Of a stretch of 64,000 bases of DNA, positions 9,866-20,972 are shown one piece after another. The notes under the pieces are model-generated. The model was not told the origin of the DNA. It was given only the letters and a program-made list of their open reading frames with translations, and did not search any database. Source of the DNA: Cladopsammia gracilis (lineage: Eukaryota > Cnidaria > Anthozoa > Scleractinia > Dendrophylliidae); contig JAJGOT010000132.1 in NCBI GenBank assembly GCA_022457155.1, positions 1,592,001 to 1,656,000 of the forward strand. The letters run 5' to 3'. The translations under genes were made by a program, and so were the position numbers. Numbering within the stretch: position 1 is the stretch's first letter; the number at the start of each line of letters is the position of its first letter.

Positions 9866-12800
9866 CTTAAAAAGAACGATATAATTATAATTGTACTTCA
9901 ATATGTCGGCAAAATATTCTAAGGAATATTACTGCTTATGAAGTTATCATGTTGTTAAAGCATACCGCCCTTCAATAACTTAGCTAATCACTAATCTGAA
10001 CAAAATAAGGACACATTTTCGGAGAACGAAACTAGCTGGAAACTGTAATTAAAATGCATCTATTTTAATTTTGGCTACAAATGAAGTGCATTCTGCACCA
10101 GAAATGTCCCCTGCTATTGGAGCATCTCTTACTAACAAAAAATCCGAAGAAATTTCCTAAAGATGCCTTTAAAAGGTTTACCACAATAAAATACCGTTCT
10201 TGTCTTTATGAGCGCTGTAAAATTCAGTTCATAAGCCAAATCGTTTTTATATTTTTCGAATTTTTTATTATTATTATTTAATGTAATACGTACTTCTTTC
10301 TTTCTTTTGACAAAACGCTCCAGTGTATCCTGACGGGCATGCGCACCAAACAGCAGTAGGACCAGCGGCACACTTTCCTCCATTACGGCAGTAAAAGTCT
10401 TTGCAAACTGAAAAATAAACATATTATATGTAATTACTACCGGCGCTCTCTACTTAAAAAAAAAATTGTTATTTCTATGGATTTCCCGTGGTATCGTCAT
10501 GTAGATCCAGGCACCGAATAAATGCTTTAGAGGTGTCCCACCATCTTGTGGAATTATGATCGTTACATTGGGAATGGGGGGTGATAGTCCATCAGTTGGA
10601 ATATTGCTAATCACCTAGGTGCGATGCGGGATATATATTATCTTTTTCAGTTTATTTAAGCCTTTCTCACTCTGACAAAGGCAAATATAATGGGTCACTT
10701 AAACAAATGCAATCAAAATGTAACTGACCGTCGCATTCTTTACTGCTGCAGTACTTGATAAGAGAAGCTTTTGTTTCTTCGCATAGCTTGGACGTGGTAT
10801 TGAGTTCACAAGGACCCATCTCTGAGACATTTTTACAGTTTTCCACGATATTTTGCATTTTGTCGAAGCACTCCAGACAAGATGCTAAAATTGGGATTAA
10901 AGTTAACGTTAAGACTCATGTAGAATGACACTTGCACTGGATTACTATCCATATTCGAGAAAGGATTTTGTATAAAATATTGCACACGATTTAAAGAATT
11001 GGAGGCACTTTGGTCGTTGACAAAGTAGAAGAATGGGAAAAATTAAATTTACAACTTGGAATGCACGTTATGCCGCGGTAGATCAGACAGGGTTCCCTAT
11101 TTAACGGCAAGAGGAATAAAATTAAGGAGCATAGACAAAGGGGAACCACAAACACTGTGAAAGCTAAGTGCTTCGATTGTTTACTATCATCAACGTACCA
11201 AAACCCTGAAAACCATAGAACGTTTCATTCCGATCCTTATTCTATTCACCCACTGTTGGCCCGAATTTTCTACGTTACCAGGTACACAAGTGTTTGAGAA
11301 AAAGTTGTCAAGGGATTCATAGCGGCTAACCTTTTGCACAGTGATTGATGCAAAAATTCTTCCACTTTTGTTCGTACTCGTCGCAAATCTTATCAACGTT
11401 GAGATGTGAGCTGTTTGACCGTCGACAATTATCATCTACCGCAGACGCTTGCTTTAGACATTCCTCATAAGTCAAGTACTATGAAGAAAAATAAAAAAGA
11501 CAAATAACACATTTAGTAAATATCCCCAGGGAAATGGAATTTCCAGGCACTCTCGTTTGCATCCCGTGGGCTTCCTCCATTCCCCTTTATCCTTATGGGT
11601 ACAGAAAGCCTTTCCTAAAACAAAATCACCAAGAACCAAGAAAAGCCTTCTATTATAGTTCAGTCACAGCCTATAATTTGAAAGAATGTTCTACAGCATG
11701 TGATCGGCATGATGTGGAAAACAGCTAAGTTCCTTGGCGGGGTGGGGGAGGGGGGAGGTGGACCCCCATATAAAGTTGACCGGGGTCGATCGTCGAAAAT
11801 TTTGAAAAGAATCCAGAAACCTGTTTTATGGGTGTGGCTCTCATTATTTTTACCCCTATTAAAAAGAGGTACAAATTCTTTCTGAATACCCGAAAAGGTA
11901 TCGCACAAAAATAATTCTGACAGTGGTCGTTTTCGATTCGTGGTACTAAACCAGGAATGTTTTTACCCCTAAAAGGAACGACGATCGTCCCCGTCATATT
12001 TATATGTGAATTCCCCTCCCCCGGGCTAGGCTTCCTACCGGTATACAAACTTAATTTGCTGTAGCATTTACCGAAGTCTTGAAAAATCCATATGAAGTCC
12101 ACAGATCGGTTTTAATTTTCCATTCTGAGTTTGAAGTCAAAGAATTGCTTCGCGTATTCATGAGATAACAATGACCACAAAGTGACACCATATCAATTGA
12201 CATAGCAACTTCAAGGTCATAAGAGACAGCAACTATAATGATTTTCAATCTGTCACAACTCGTAACCTCGTTCCCAGGGTCTCTCTTCTAGACCCTGGGA
12301 ACGAGGTTGTCACAACTCGTTTTTTAGGGACACTGTCATGGATTCGCATGCGCGGAGCAGGCTCGCTTCCGGTCTACTTGAAAACATTTGGCCGCAATTA
12401 TGGATCTTGGAATCGATGGCAGAAAATGCTCATTTTCGGCGTAATGTGCGATGATTTTAAAAAAACAGCGATATTTTATGGTGGAAGGGAAATAGTTCTT
12501 TAACTATGGCTGAAAAAAATCGCCGATCGGATAGATTTTTGAGACGCAAATCGCCTCCAAGTGGAAGTTTCCGTCTTATGAAGGGAAAACAGTAGCAAGA
12601 AAGAAACCGGAAACAGCTAGAAAAACTCCAAGGTACAAAAGAATACGCCAGAGCTGAGTTTATTAGTGTCGCTTCATTAATTGAATTAATGTTCAAATTT
12701 CGCTTTATGTAGCGTTCGAAATCTTAATTAGTTATTTTTGTCCTCACATGTAACAAAGAACGTCATATAAAGCACTCAAATTTCCAACGGCCGCCGTGTA

Positions 12801-13301
12801 ATACCGCTTTCAATACCGCTTTCATTGAAGGGTCACGTCCCGACTCACACACCGCTAATAATTTAAAATCCTTTGCTTTCTCGTGACGTGAGCAGTATTC
12901 CAGGGACAACAAGTGCGCCGCGAAGTCAGAATCGGAGCAAGTTTCGTAGCCTGCGATGAATTTTGCTTCATGCCATGACTTAGAAATTGTATCTTCGAAA
13001 TAAACACGTTTATGGGATTATATCATTATTCTGCTATACTTGTACGGTATATTGAAGGGTTGGTGCTAATACTGATGGTTAGATATACTTGATATAATTT
13101 AGCAAGTGTTATTCCAACTGTTTTAAGTATCCTGAGGATAGTCTCTTGTTTGCATAGCAAAGGTCGTTACTGACTTCTACTTACCTCCTGACAATTTTCC
13201 TTTCCTTTTACAACGTTCAGTTGATGGCTCGATGAATTAGAAGAAATGCAGACACTCAGCGCTGTGTAGCAACTGAAAACAAGGACTGCTAAACTGCGCA
13301 T
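8958..13301 (-). CDS. Paralogue B: secreted protein with Cys-rich modules, two EGF-like domains and a fibrinogen/intelectin-like domain (complete, five exons)
   Basis: Exons (minus strand) are 13185-13301, 11331-11478, 10729-10884, 10294-10407 and 8958-9865. The total is 1443 nt, 480 aa. All junctions have AG/GT borders and phases 0,1,1,1. Domain order: signal peptide (MRSLAVLVFSCYTALSVC, about residues 1-19); Cys module 1 (NCQE, then YLTYEECLKQ...HCAK); Cys module 2 (SCLECFDKMQ...SSKECD); EGF-like 1 (VCKDFYCRNGGKC...GAFC, six Cys); EGF-like 2 (ECSTKPCKNGGTC...GPTC, six Cys); then a domain of about 265 residues containing YWIQPPGETAPAQTYCDMSF and ending TSIWFK. Coral proteins with this EGF plus fibrinogen-like layout are often labelled uncharacterised skeletal organic matrix protein 5-like (from memory). 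Secretion is well supported; function is not established. The helical Cys modules are not a family I can name. Confidence 0.85.
12263..12307. mobile_element. 45-bp palindromic insertion with 12-bp target duplication
   Basis: ACCTCGTTCCCAGGGTCT is followed within a few bases by its complement AGACCCTGGGAACGAGGT. The direct repeat TGTCACAACTCG flanks it exactly (12251-12262 and 12308-12319). It lies in intron 1 of paralogue B. Confidence 0.75.
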
Positions 13302-13403
13302 TGTAAGGTGAGTTTCCTGTTGTTGTTGTTGTTGTTGTTCTGTTGTTTACCTGCCATAATCACAGGTATACAGAAGACTGAACTTAAGATCTGAGTGTTA
13401 CGT

Positions 13404-13806
13404 CCCGGGGGAGTGCTACCTATAATGGGCTATACGGGGATGCTCCGCCCGAAAGGGGTACCTTTTTGAGGCAGGAGGTATATGAAAGGGTAGGGATTTC
13501 ATGAGTTAAAGTATATGAAAGGGTAGGGATTTCACGAAGAATCAGGAAAAGGCAGCGTAAACACGAGTTGAAGTACAAAAAAGTAGGGAAAACCGCCATC
13601 TAAGTATTATAAAAAGCACCTTTCAAAATATATCAAACAGACGCGCGCAAAGGCTATATGAAAGGGATACCATTTTCAATGAAAGGTATATGAAAGGGGT
13701 ACCTTTTCTGTCAAAAACGGTATATGAAAGGGTAAGGGTTTGGACCTTGGGGCGGAGCATCCCCGTACAAAACTTCTTTGAGTACCCCCCCCCCCCCCCC
13801 CCCGGG
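13404..13806. mobile_element. 403-bp hAT-like MITE, 8-bp target duplication, upstream of paralogue B
   Basis: TGTTACGT is duplicated at 13396-13403 and 13807-13814. An 8-bp duplication is typical of hAT elements. The ends are CCCGGGGGAGT and, after a C run, CCCGGG. The subterminal pairs GGGGATGCTCCGCCC / GGGCGGAGCATCCCC are exact complements. The interior repeats TATATGAAAGGG about five times. It sits about 100 bp upstream of the paralogue B start codon. Confidence 0.8.
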
Positions 13807-13814
13807 TGTTACGT

Positions 13815-15709
13815 ATAACAAATATCAACAAGGCAAGTGAACACCTAACCGAACATGTCACAACATGTTGTTTATAAGATGCATGTCCAGTCTCTTCTGA
13901 CCTTTTCTAATCCATGAACTAGTGAAAGTGACACGCTACCGTATACATGTTCACTCCACTTAGGCAACTGATCATGATTGCATTGTATCCCAAATTTAAA
14001 AAAAAAAAAAAAAAACAAAAAAACGCTTTTGCAGAACATTAAAAAAACAGTAACGGTCTGTAACATTTATCATATCAACCGGTATTGCGCAATCATATAG
14101 GTTTCATTTTAATAGTCGCAGTTTATAATTAGGATTTTCTTTTTCATTCTACAGTTTCAAACGTTTGAACTACACAACATCGCTCTATATGTAGTCTTTT
14201 GTATACTTTCCTGTGTTTCGGCTCATCCGACTCCCGGCGACAACAATGAAACTACGTTTTTTAAACAGGAAAATGCAACTTACCTAGGGAAACTTAGCTC
14301 TAGTAAGCAAGTCACTTGATTTGCGGGATGAATAAACTCGTCCTTATTGCTTGACTATGATGGCGAGGTCAAAAGTTGTAGAAAGTGAGATGTGAAAGCA
14401 AAGTTACAGACATAGACAATGTCGGCTAGTTCTAGTCGGCAAGCCTATTCAAAACAGCTTTACAAAAAAATAAATACATGCAGCCGAAATTAAGTTTACA
14501 TTGTCGTAAAATTAGTTACACAGACGAACACACGATGAATGGTTACTCCGTCGTAAAGCTTAGTTCTATTCATAAATCATGAAATAGAGACAGCAGCTGA
14601 GACATATTCCTAAAACGTCTGTTCTATTCAGTAACCGGCAACTCTATTCAAAAGTTCAAAACGACTAGGGCAGCTACTAACATATTAATCACAGAACATA
14701 AGAATGCAGTTACATTTTCCAGAAGAAAGTTCAAAAGGGACAATACGACTTATGCAGCTAAGAACATATTAAAAACAACAAGAAACTATGCTCTGTTCAG
14801 TGGGAAGATATAACTGACAGGAGGACTCAACTCTTGCAAGAGAGACTGAGTAACTCGAAGTCAGTTGCGTTCTATATTATCAAGACTCCTTCAACTAACG
14901 AGGATAAAGTACGTGTAAATTTAAATGAATAATACCTCGTGGTATCCCAATTTAAATCTCCCTCACTCTTTTCGATTTCGTATCTAAGGAACCTAAGTCT
15001 TTTCCCGCCATTTCTCGTGACAACGAAGTGACGCCAATGGAGTTGGATTTACTAACATCCATACCCACGGCAGAAGTTACTGTATTTTATAGCGCGTAAA
15101 CACCAATTTACTAGCTGCCTGCGAGGTACGGCGCTTGAAAGAAGAGGGGAAGTAGGTACTTTGGGTGCGCCAGCACGTGGAGAAAGCGCTCTCCTCTCGC
15201 TTTGCCCGCGCCCAAAATCCTCGGTCCCTTACCCTCCCATTTCTAGCGCCTGCCACGCACAGGCTATGCAGCAAATGCCGCGGCTATAACTATAACCGGC
15301 TTGCTGTTTTTCAGCAATCACGATAACAGACGCAAATAATAATACTATAACAAACATCCAATTTTAGTTTATTTGTAGTATAAGTCCCCATTTGAAGAGC
15401 CGTGAGGTAAACTGGTACAGTCATTAGCCCAAATAAAAAAATATCTGTTTTTTTAATATCCTTACATTACAGTTGACCTTCAAGATTTTTAATCAGTTTC
15501 TGTGAACAAAAATTGAATTGCGTATTTTATTTATGCCTATATTAAAAAAAAAAATAGAAATCAGTTGGTAGGTTTTGAATGGTCACCGGGCACTTTTTGA
15601 TTCTGTCTAGTCTCAAAGCTACTTAAGCACTGATTGAAAGAGTTAAAGAAATAAGAGATAAGACGCTTTAAAAGACCAAGTGGGCGGTTTCATTTACTTT
15701 GGTGTAACA
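13815..15709. other. Intergenic stretch without recognisable gene
   Basis: It contains an A17 tract (about 13999), a small inverted pair near 14920-14960 (TAAATTTAAAT / AATTTAAAT) and a GC-richer patch at 15075-15280. No ORF shows a family signature, splice context or codon pattern I would defend. Confidence 0.5.
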
Positions 15710-16567
15710 CAGTAATATTAGACTGCAAAACAGTCGATTTTTCTCTCTTAAGGACGGTGCCACCTAATGGCAAGGTATTTTGCCAGGTTTTTGACTATGC
15801 GGGAAAAGTAGATCTTAGCAGGGGCTATTGGAATCCAAAGAGAAAATTGGGGGTAACCACGTATTTTTCGGAGATAATTAAGCTTCAATCTGGAAAAAAT
15901 GCTGACATCATCATTTTTTCGAAAAAAAGAAAAATAGATCTTTCTTCGCGGATTTCCTTAGAATTCGCCTTTACATATACAAAAGCAACAATAATTCTAA
16001 AAATCTCTAAAACACATAACGAATGGTAACATAACGACTACTGTATATGTGTTTTAAGTTACAAAATCATCACAACGGAGCCATTATCGACCCTGACAGC
16101 TTTCCCACGTTCGTCAAAAATACAGTCTTAATAACTTTTGCCCACAACAAAAAATTAATTGTGTGCTCAATAATATGCTTGCCACTTCCATTTTATAAGA
16201 TAAAAAGTAGGGGTCACCACGCGTTTTTACAAGTTATATTTAGGTGTTTTTAACTTTTACGGAATGACTTTCGGGGTCCGCGACAGTTTTTTCTATGCCC
16301 TCCCTAGTAAGTTAAATATTGTGCGTGTCTTTTTCGGGGGCATGCTGGGATTTCCACTCGACGGCTTATCGTTCAAAACTTTCACTTTCAGGTACAATAA
16401 AAAGACAAACATTGTAGAATTCAAAGTTAATTCTATTTGTAGCTGTAAGTTGCTCTTTTGAGAAACATTTTTCGGGGATTTCAAGGTCAAGCAGCACAGC
16501 AAAGGAGTAAAAATGAAAAATCGGATCACTTCCATTGATCTACAGTGGATCTGCGGATTTAACTTAA

Positions 16568-17623
16568 CCCTATTCAGACTGGGGGGGGGGGGGGGGGGGG
16601 GGGGGGGGCTTTTCGAACCCCCCCTCCAGTAAAATTGTAATAACTCTTACACCGAAATAGCTATGAGGCTGAAATTTTCTGACTTTTCCTAGAATTCATC
16701 TAGGGACATTTTGGTATCCATAACATGTCAGTGTGATTAACCATGTTGCCATGGCAACCGGTTTTTGACACATAGGTTTTCAAAATATTAAAATATGGTG
16801 AATTTTTTATTTTAAGATCTTGTTTTGTGACTTATAGTGCATTTTCTTATTAGAATAGTAAAAATATCAAAGAAACGTCGGAAAAACAAATATTACGTCA
16901 CTGTGACGTCATAATTGGGTGTGGCAGGTCAAAACTGCGTGTGAGGTTTCCTTGTATGGAGATGAACATTGTGTGAAAATTTCATGGTCCTAGCCTTACT
17001 GGTTCCAGAGATATGAAGGGGGGATCCGAGGAGCCCCCCCCCCCCCCCCCCCCCCCCAGTCACAGATTGCCTAAAAGATAAGATAAGATAACTTTATTTA
17101 TACACGGTATTTCCATCAGCTTAAATTATCATAATCAGCTAACTACCTAACCGGCCTAACTACAAATAAGAGGTACAATATAAAAAATAAAAACTGCTTT
17201 TCATGGAGGCCGTGTTCAAAAATATTATTTAAAACTTTACTTAAAAACTATGGCGACTTAGTTTTGTCTTAAATTCGCTTAAGGAAGACGCTAGTCTTAA
17301 TTCTGTGGGTAAGTTGTTCCACAACTGAGCTCCACTGTATGAAAAACTTCTTTTCAGATAATCAGTGCGAGGTTGTGGAAGAACTAGTTTGTTTTCGGTA
17401 TTCCTTAAACGATAAGCATTCACGTTATCGCGATAAACAAATCTTGATAGTAGATAATCTGGTGTCATCCCATGTAGGGTCTTATACATCATGATAGATT
17501 TCATTTCTAATCTTTGATGACATAGTTTACGCCACCCTAATGCCCGGAACACATCATCCAAATTACTATCGTAGCTCGCAGACATTAAAATGCGGGCTGC
17601 GCAAAAGCCCAGTCTGAATAGGG
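16568..17623. mobile_element. PiggyBac-like non-autonomous element, TTAA flanks
   Basis: Perfect 16-bp terminal inverted repeats: CCCTATTCAGACTGGG at the left (16568) and its exact complement ending at 17623. TTAA lies immediately outside on both sides (16564-16567, 17624-17627). CCC...GGG ends plus TTAA are the piggyBac signature. Instead of a transposase it carries a 28-G run, a C run near 17034-17058 and a LINE 3' fragment. Confidence 0.8.
17075..17585 (-). pseudogene. LINE (jockey/CR1/L2-type) 3' end: reverse transcriptase C-terminus plus GATAA tail
   Basis: The 17241-17585 frame encodes 114 aa of the tail that follows the reverse transcriptase domain in many cnidarian non-LTR retrotransposons. 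Visible are MMYKTLHGMTPDYL, YRLRNTENKLVLPQPRTDYL and KRSFSYSGAQLWNNLP. It is followed on the minus strand by about 140 bp of 3' UTR and a short TTATC-type tail (about 17076-17097), the usual 3' microsatellite of such elements. It is 5'-truncated, lacking endonuclease and RT core, and sits wholly inside the TTAA-flanked unit. Confidence 0.8.
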
Positions 17624-18282
17624 TTAAGCTTGTTATGTTCCTTCGGGCACAAGAACTTTACTGGCATCGTGTGCATCTTCTTCCGATCCATTACCGACTT
17701 GAAAACATCAGTGCTATATCGAGGTGACAGGTCGGTTGCCGAAAAAACTCTAGATTGGCAGGTTAGTCTTTTAACGGTTATTTGGAGTCAAAATGTAAGA
17801 AATATTTGTCAAAAAGTGCTTGAGTTTTGTAATTTCATTTGGCCGTGTGTCTATTTTCTTGTGAAACTACTATAGTTTTCATGGATTCTCTGATAACTTT
17901 GGAAAAAAATAGTCGATACACTTTAATTTCAAAAAAATCGTGAAATAATAAAAGACTTTTTTGCCGAAGTCTACGGCTTTACTTGATCTAAAAAGATAAG
18001 ATTTCTTTTCAGTTTATCGTGGCACGTTTTTCGCCTATCAAAATTTGTTCTAATGCAAAGAAGTTGAGACTGCGACTTCGAAAAACACCACTTGCCTATA
18101 ATAGAGAATAAAGGAAATCAATTGTACCTAAATGCACGAATGTGTTTACGAAAGATTACACTAAAAACCATGCTTGCCAGCAATCGAGGGAGGGAATACT
18201 TTAGCCGGATGCTTCCCGGCTTTGGAGCACAGGGAGCAGAGGAGCCAAATTTGACCTTTAAGAGGGTGGCAAAGGGGTTTTA

Positions 18283-18441
18283 CGTGACGCGTGATTGCCC
18301 CAAAATTAACCGCGTGATGCGTGATTGTGCCCAAATTAACGGCGTGATGCGTGATCAGATAGCGCAGCGTGATGCGTGATTTGCTATTTTAAAAGCGCGT
18401 GACGCGTGATTTGCCTTTTATTTTCCCGTGATACGTGAATG
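18283..18441. repeat. CGTGATGCGTGATT minisatellite (left block)
   Basis: Five to six imperfect copies of GCGTGATGCGTGATT are separated by short A/T-rich spacers. A second block of the same motif, in the same orientation, is at 19731-19803. Together they bracket the Penelope-like remnant. Confidence 0.7.
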
Positions 18442-18599
18442 CTTTTGACATTCTTTGAAAAACTAGAAAGCTTACATTCAAAGGATTCAACGTAATTGTC
18501 TAACTGAAGGTCTGTCCGGTCTTTTCTTGACCTTTGATCTTCGTGGTGGGTCCAGAGAATCCGTTCCTGGCAGGGCGAGGACAGAATCGAGAAATCAGA

Positions 18600-19500
18600 A
18601 AACGCAATCAGAAAACTCGAAGCGCAAGACGTTACGCTACAATGTCAAAGTGCACTTATCAGACCCGACGAAGGAAAGCAGGCCACGTGTCAGGCAGAAC
18701 TACTAGGAGCGCTAATCAAATTCCACTATCGTGACATTGATTCAAATCAAAGAAGAAGAGCGAGTAGGCAACTAAGCGACCTAAGCCAGACGAAACTAAT
18801 ATATGAATTAGCCTAAGAACAAGGCACTAAGCCACTCGTAAATGTACAAGAGAGAGTCCAGCTCATACAGAAACAATTTGCGCTCAGTGCCGGGGTGAAA
18901 AACATGTCAGAACTTGAAAATGCCAATAATAAACATGTTGAATCTCATCCTCGTGTGCTCCCTGAGTCTTGATAAGAAATTAAACGGAAGCTCTCAGATA
19001 CATTAAAATATCTGAATAAGAAACAAATGGACCGCAAAAGACAAGCAAACGAAATAAAGCCGTTAATGCTAAGAAGAAATACACGCACTTTAAATCTTGT
19101 CACCCACCGGGAGTCAAGAAAGGTTTCTTCAAAGCGGAGAGGCCCTTAGACTCTTCAGAATTGAACGAACTTTTCAAAGGAAACTTTCGAGGAAAACATC
19201 AAAAAATTCAAATAAAACCTACGGCTAAGAGGCTTCCCTAACAATCTCATCGAGAAGGTGCTCTCAGAAGTAATATTCTCTGACAGAAAATCAGCTCTCA
19301 AAGACAAAACAAAAGCTCGCAAAGAAATATTACCCAATACAACCCATGTGTACTTAACTTAAAACAGATCCTCATGGACAAATGGCATTTAATAGAATCG
19401 CAACCTTTACTGAGACAAATCAATAAAGAGCCTCCCCTTATTTCATACAAGAGGTGTAGATCTTTTATAAGATATACTAGTCAGGGCTAAACTGTAAAAG
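18600..19500 (+). pseudogene. Degenerate Penelope-like retroelement fragment
   Basis: Conceptual translation in shifting frames gives segments typical of the region C-terminal to a Penelope-like reverse transcriptase. One is HPPGVKKGFFK (about 19105). Another is LPNNLIEKVLSEVIFSDRK (about 19235). The third is NLKQILMDKWHLIES, continuing to LLRQINKEPPLISYKR (about 19357-19455). Frames break near 19140, 19210 and 19345, and stops are present. No RT catalytic core or GIY-YIG motif was found. The family name comes from memory of these conserved peptides. Upstream 18640-18800 may belong to the same ORF. Confidence 0.6.
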
Positions 19501-19804
19501 TCAAACCAGCAAAAAAACCGAGTGAACAAAGGACATAACAACCACACCACGCGTTAGTAGGATTTGTGCTAGGCCCGTCAACACCCTTTATTTCATTTTA
19601 AGATTCATGAATTAACATGCAATCCTTCCAAAAGAAAATTGAATACAATATCAATGCATTCAATATAGCCTACGCCGACTCTTCGTAGTTTTGTTTACAC
19701 CATTTTAATGCCGGATTACTCCTTATTTACGTGACGCGTGATTGGTTAAAATTTTTCTCCGTGATGCGTGATTTCACTTAAAAATTCGGCGTGATGCGTG
19801 ATCG

Positions 19805-20972
19805 GTACCCCCCTTTGCCACCCTCCTTTAAGCGTTCGATCTTCGATCTGTTGTTTATGAGTCTGTTTTTCGCCCCAGCGGGACCCCAAGCGTAATCGGA
19901 GCTTTCCGTTGGGTAACCGCAAATTGCTGACTGTGGGCGCCACAAAATCGTTACGCAGCAAGAAGAGAGACATGGGAGGAAACAGATTTGAGCCTAATTT
20001 TTGATCCCCGATTACTCGCTTTTGATTCAATAAAAAGTTCTGATTTTTGGCATGTAACTTTTTATGGACAGTCTCTGGACAGCTTTTCAACAATTTCGAT
20101 GAAGAGATCCATTAAACGCTCTTTTCGGTGATCGCTCTTTATGGCGTTCAAAGTTGACTTTCGTAGGATGTGGACCGCAACATACTGGTGACGGAAATAC
20201 GTCATACGAGAGGTGTGCTCCACTCCACTGCAGTGGAGCACCGAAATAACGATAACTCGCCAAAATCGCGCTAAATCGCCCCGAGGAGCAAGCAAACAAC
20301 AAAGAATACAACACAGCAACAGGGTAAGTCAATTTTATTCACATGAGATTCGAATTTTTAAGTTTTGAAGCAAAACCGTTGCGTTCCCATACAAACCTTT
20401 ATAAATCGAATCTTTGTAACACAATACCGCTGATAAAGCAAGGGTCACGTCCCGATTATCTAATAGTGAGCTTGGGTCGCCTGTGGTCGACTTTGCGGAG
20501 CTATATCTCCACTATTTTAAAAGATATCGCTTTTAAACTCGGCCACTTTGCTAACTTTGAGATGCTTTTTCCAGCAGTGTCGATGGATTTTTGCTGTCAG
20601 GCCAATATAAAAATTTGGAAAAACCGTGACAAGGTCTATTTTGAATGGTTGGCATAACTTCCGTTTTATTGACGGCATGTCACTTTCGGAGTTTTTACTT
20701 CCGTCACCAGTATGTTGCGGTCCACATCCAACGAATCACGTGGTACTATGTTTCCTCCCTTGTCTCTTTTTCTTCTCGGCACTTCGTGCCTCGCTCGGAA
20801 AGCTTACGCTTTCCGGAAAGCGCCGATTACGCTTGGGGTCCCGCTGGGGGAAAAACTCGAAAACAACAGATCGAATAACGCAACTCAGCGCGCGTTCAGT
20901 AAGCTCAAAGATCGAACGCGTATTAGGTCAAATTTGGCTCCTCTGCTCCCTGTGTTTGGAGCGGCCAGTTTT
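19805..20972. repeat. Large fold-back (inverted duplication)
   Basis: 19820-19905 is the reverse complement of about 20811-20900 (CGATTACGCTTGGGGTCCCG). 19945-19985 pairs with about 20750-20785. 20166-20205 pairs with 20699-20735 (ATGTGGACCGCAACATACTG). In addition, 18215-18262 pairs with 20925-20972 (CTCCTCTGCTCCCTGTG). The central spacer of about 480 bp is unrelated. The short ORFs at 19746-20332 and 20626-21054 are mirror images of each other and not genes. Confidence 0.65.

Noticed and set aside
18283..18441. Regularly spaced CGTGATGCGTGATT repeats as a CRISPR-like array
   Set aside because: Repeats are short, imperfect and unevenly spaced, with no cas genes. In a metazoan genome this is a minisatellite.
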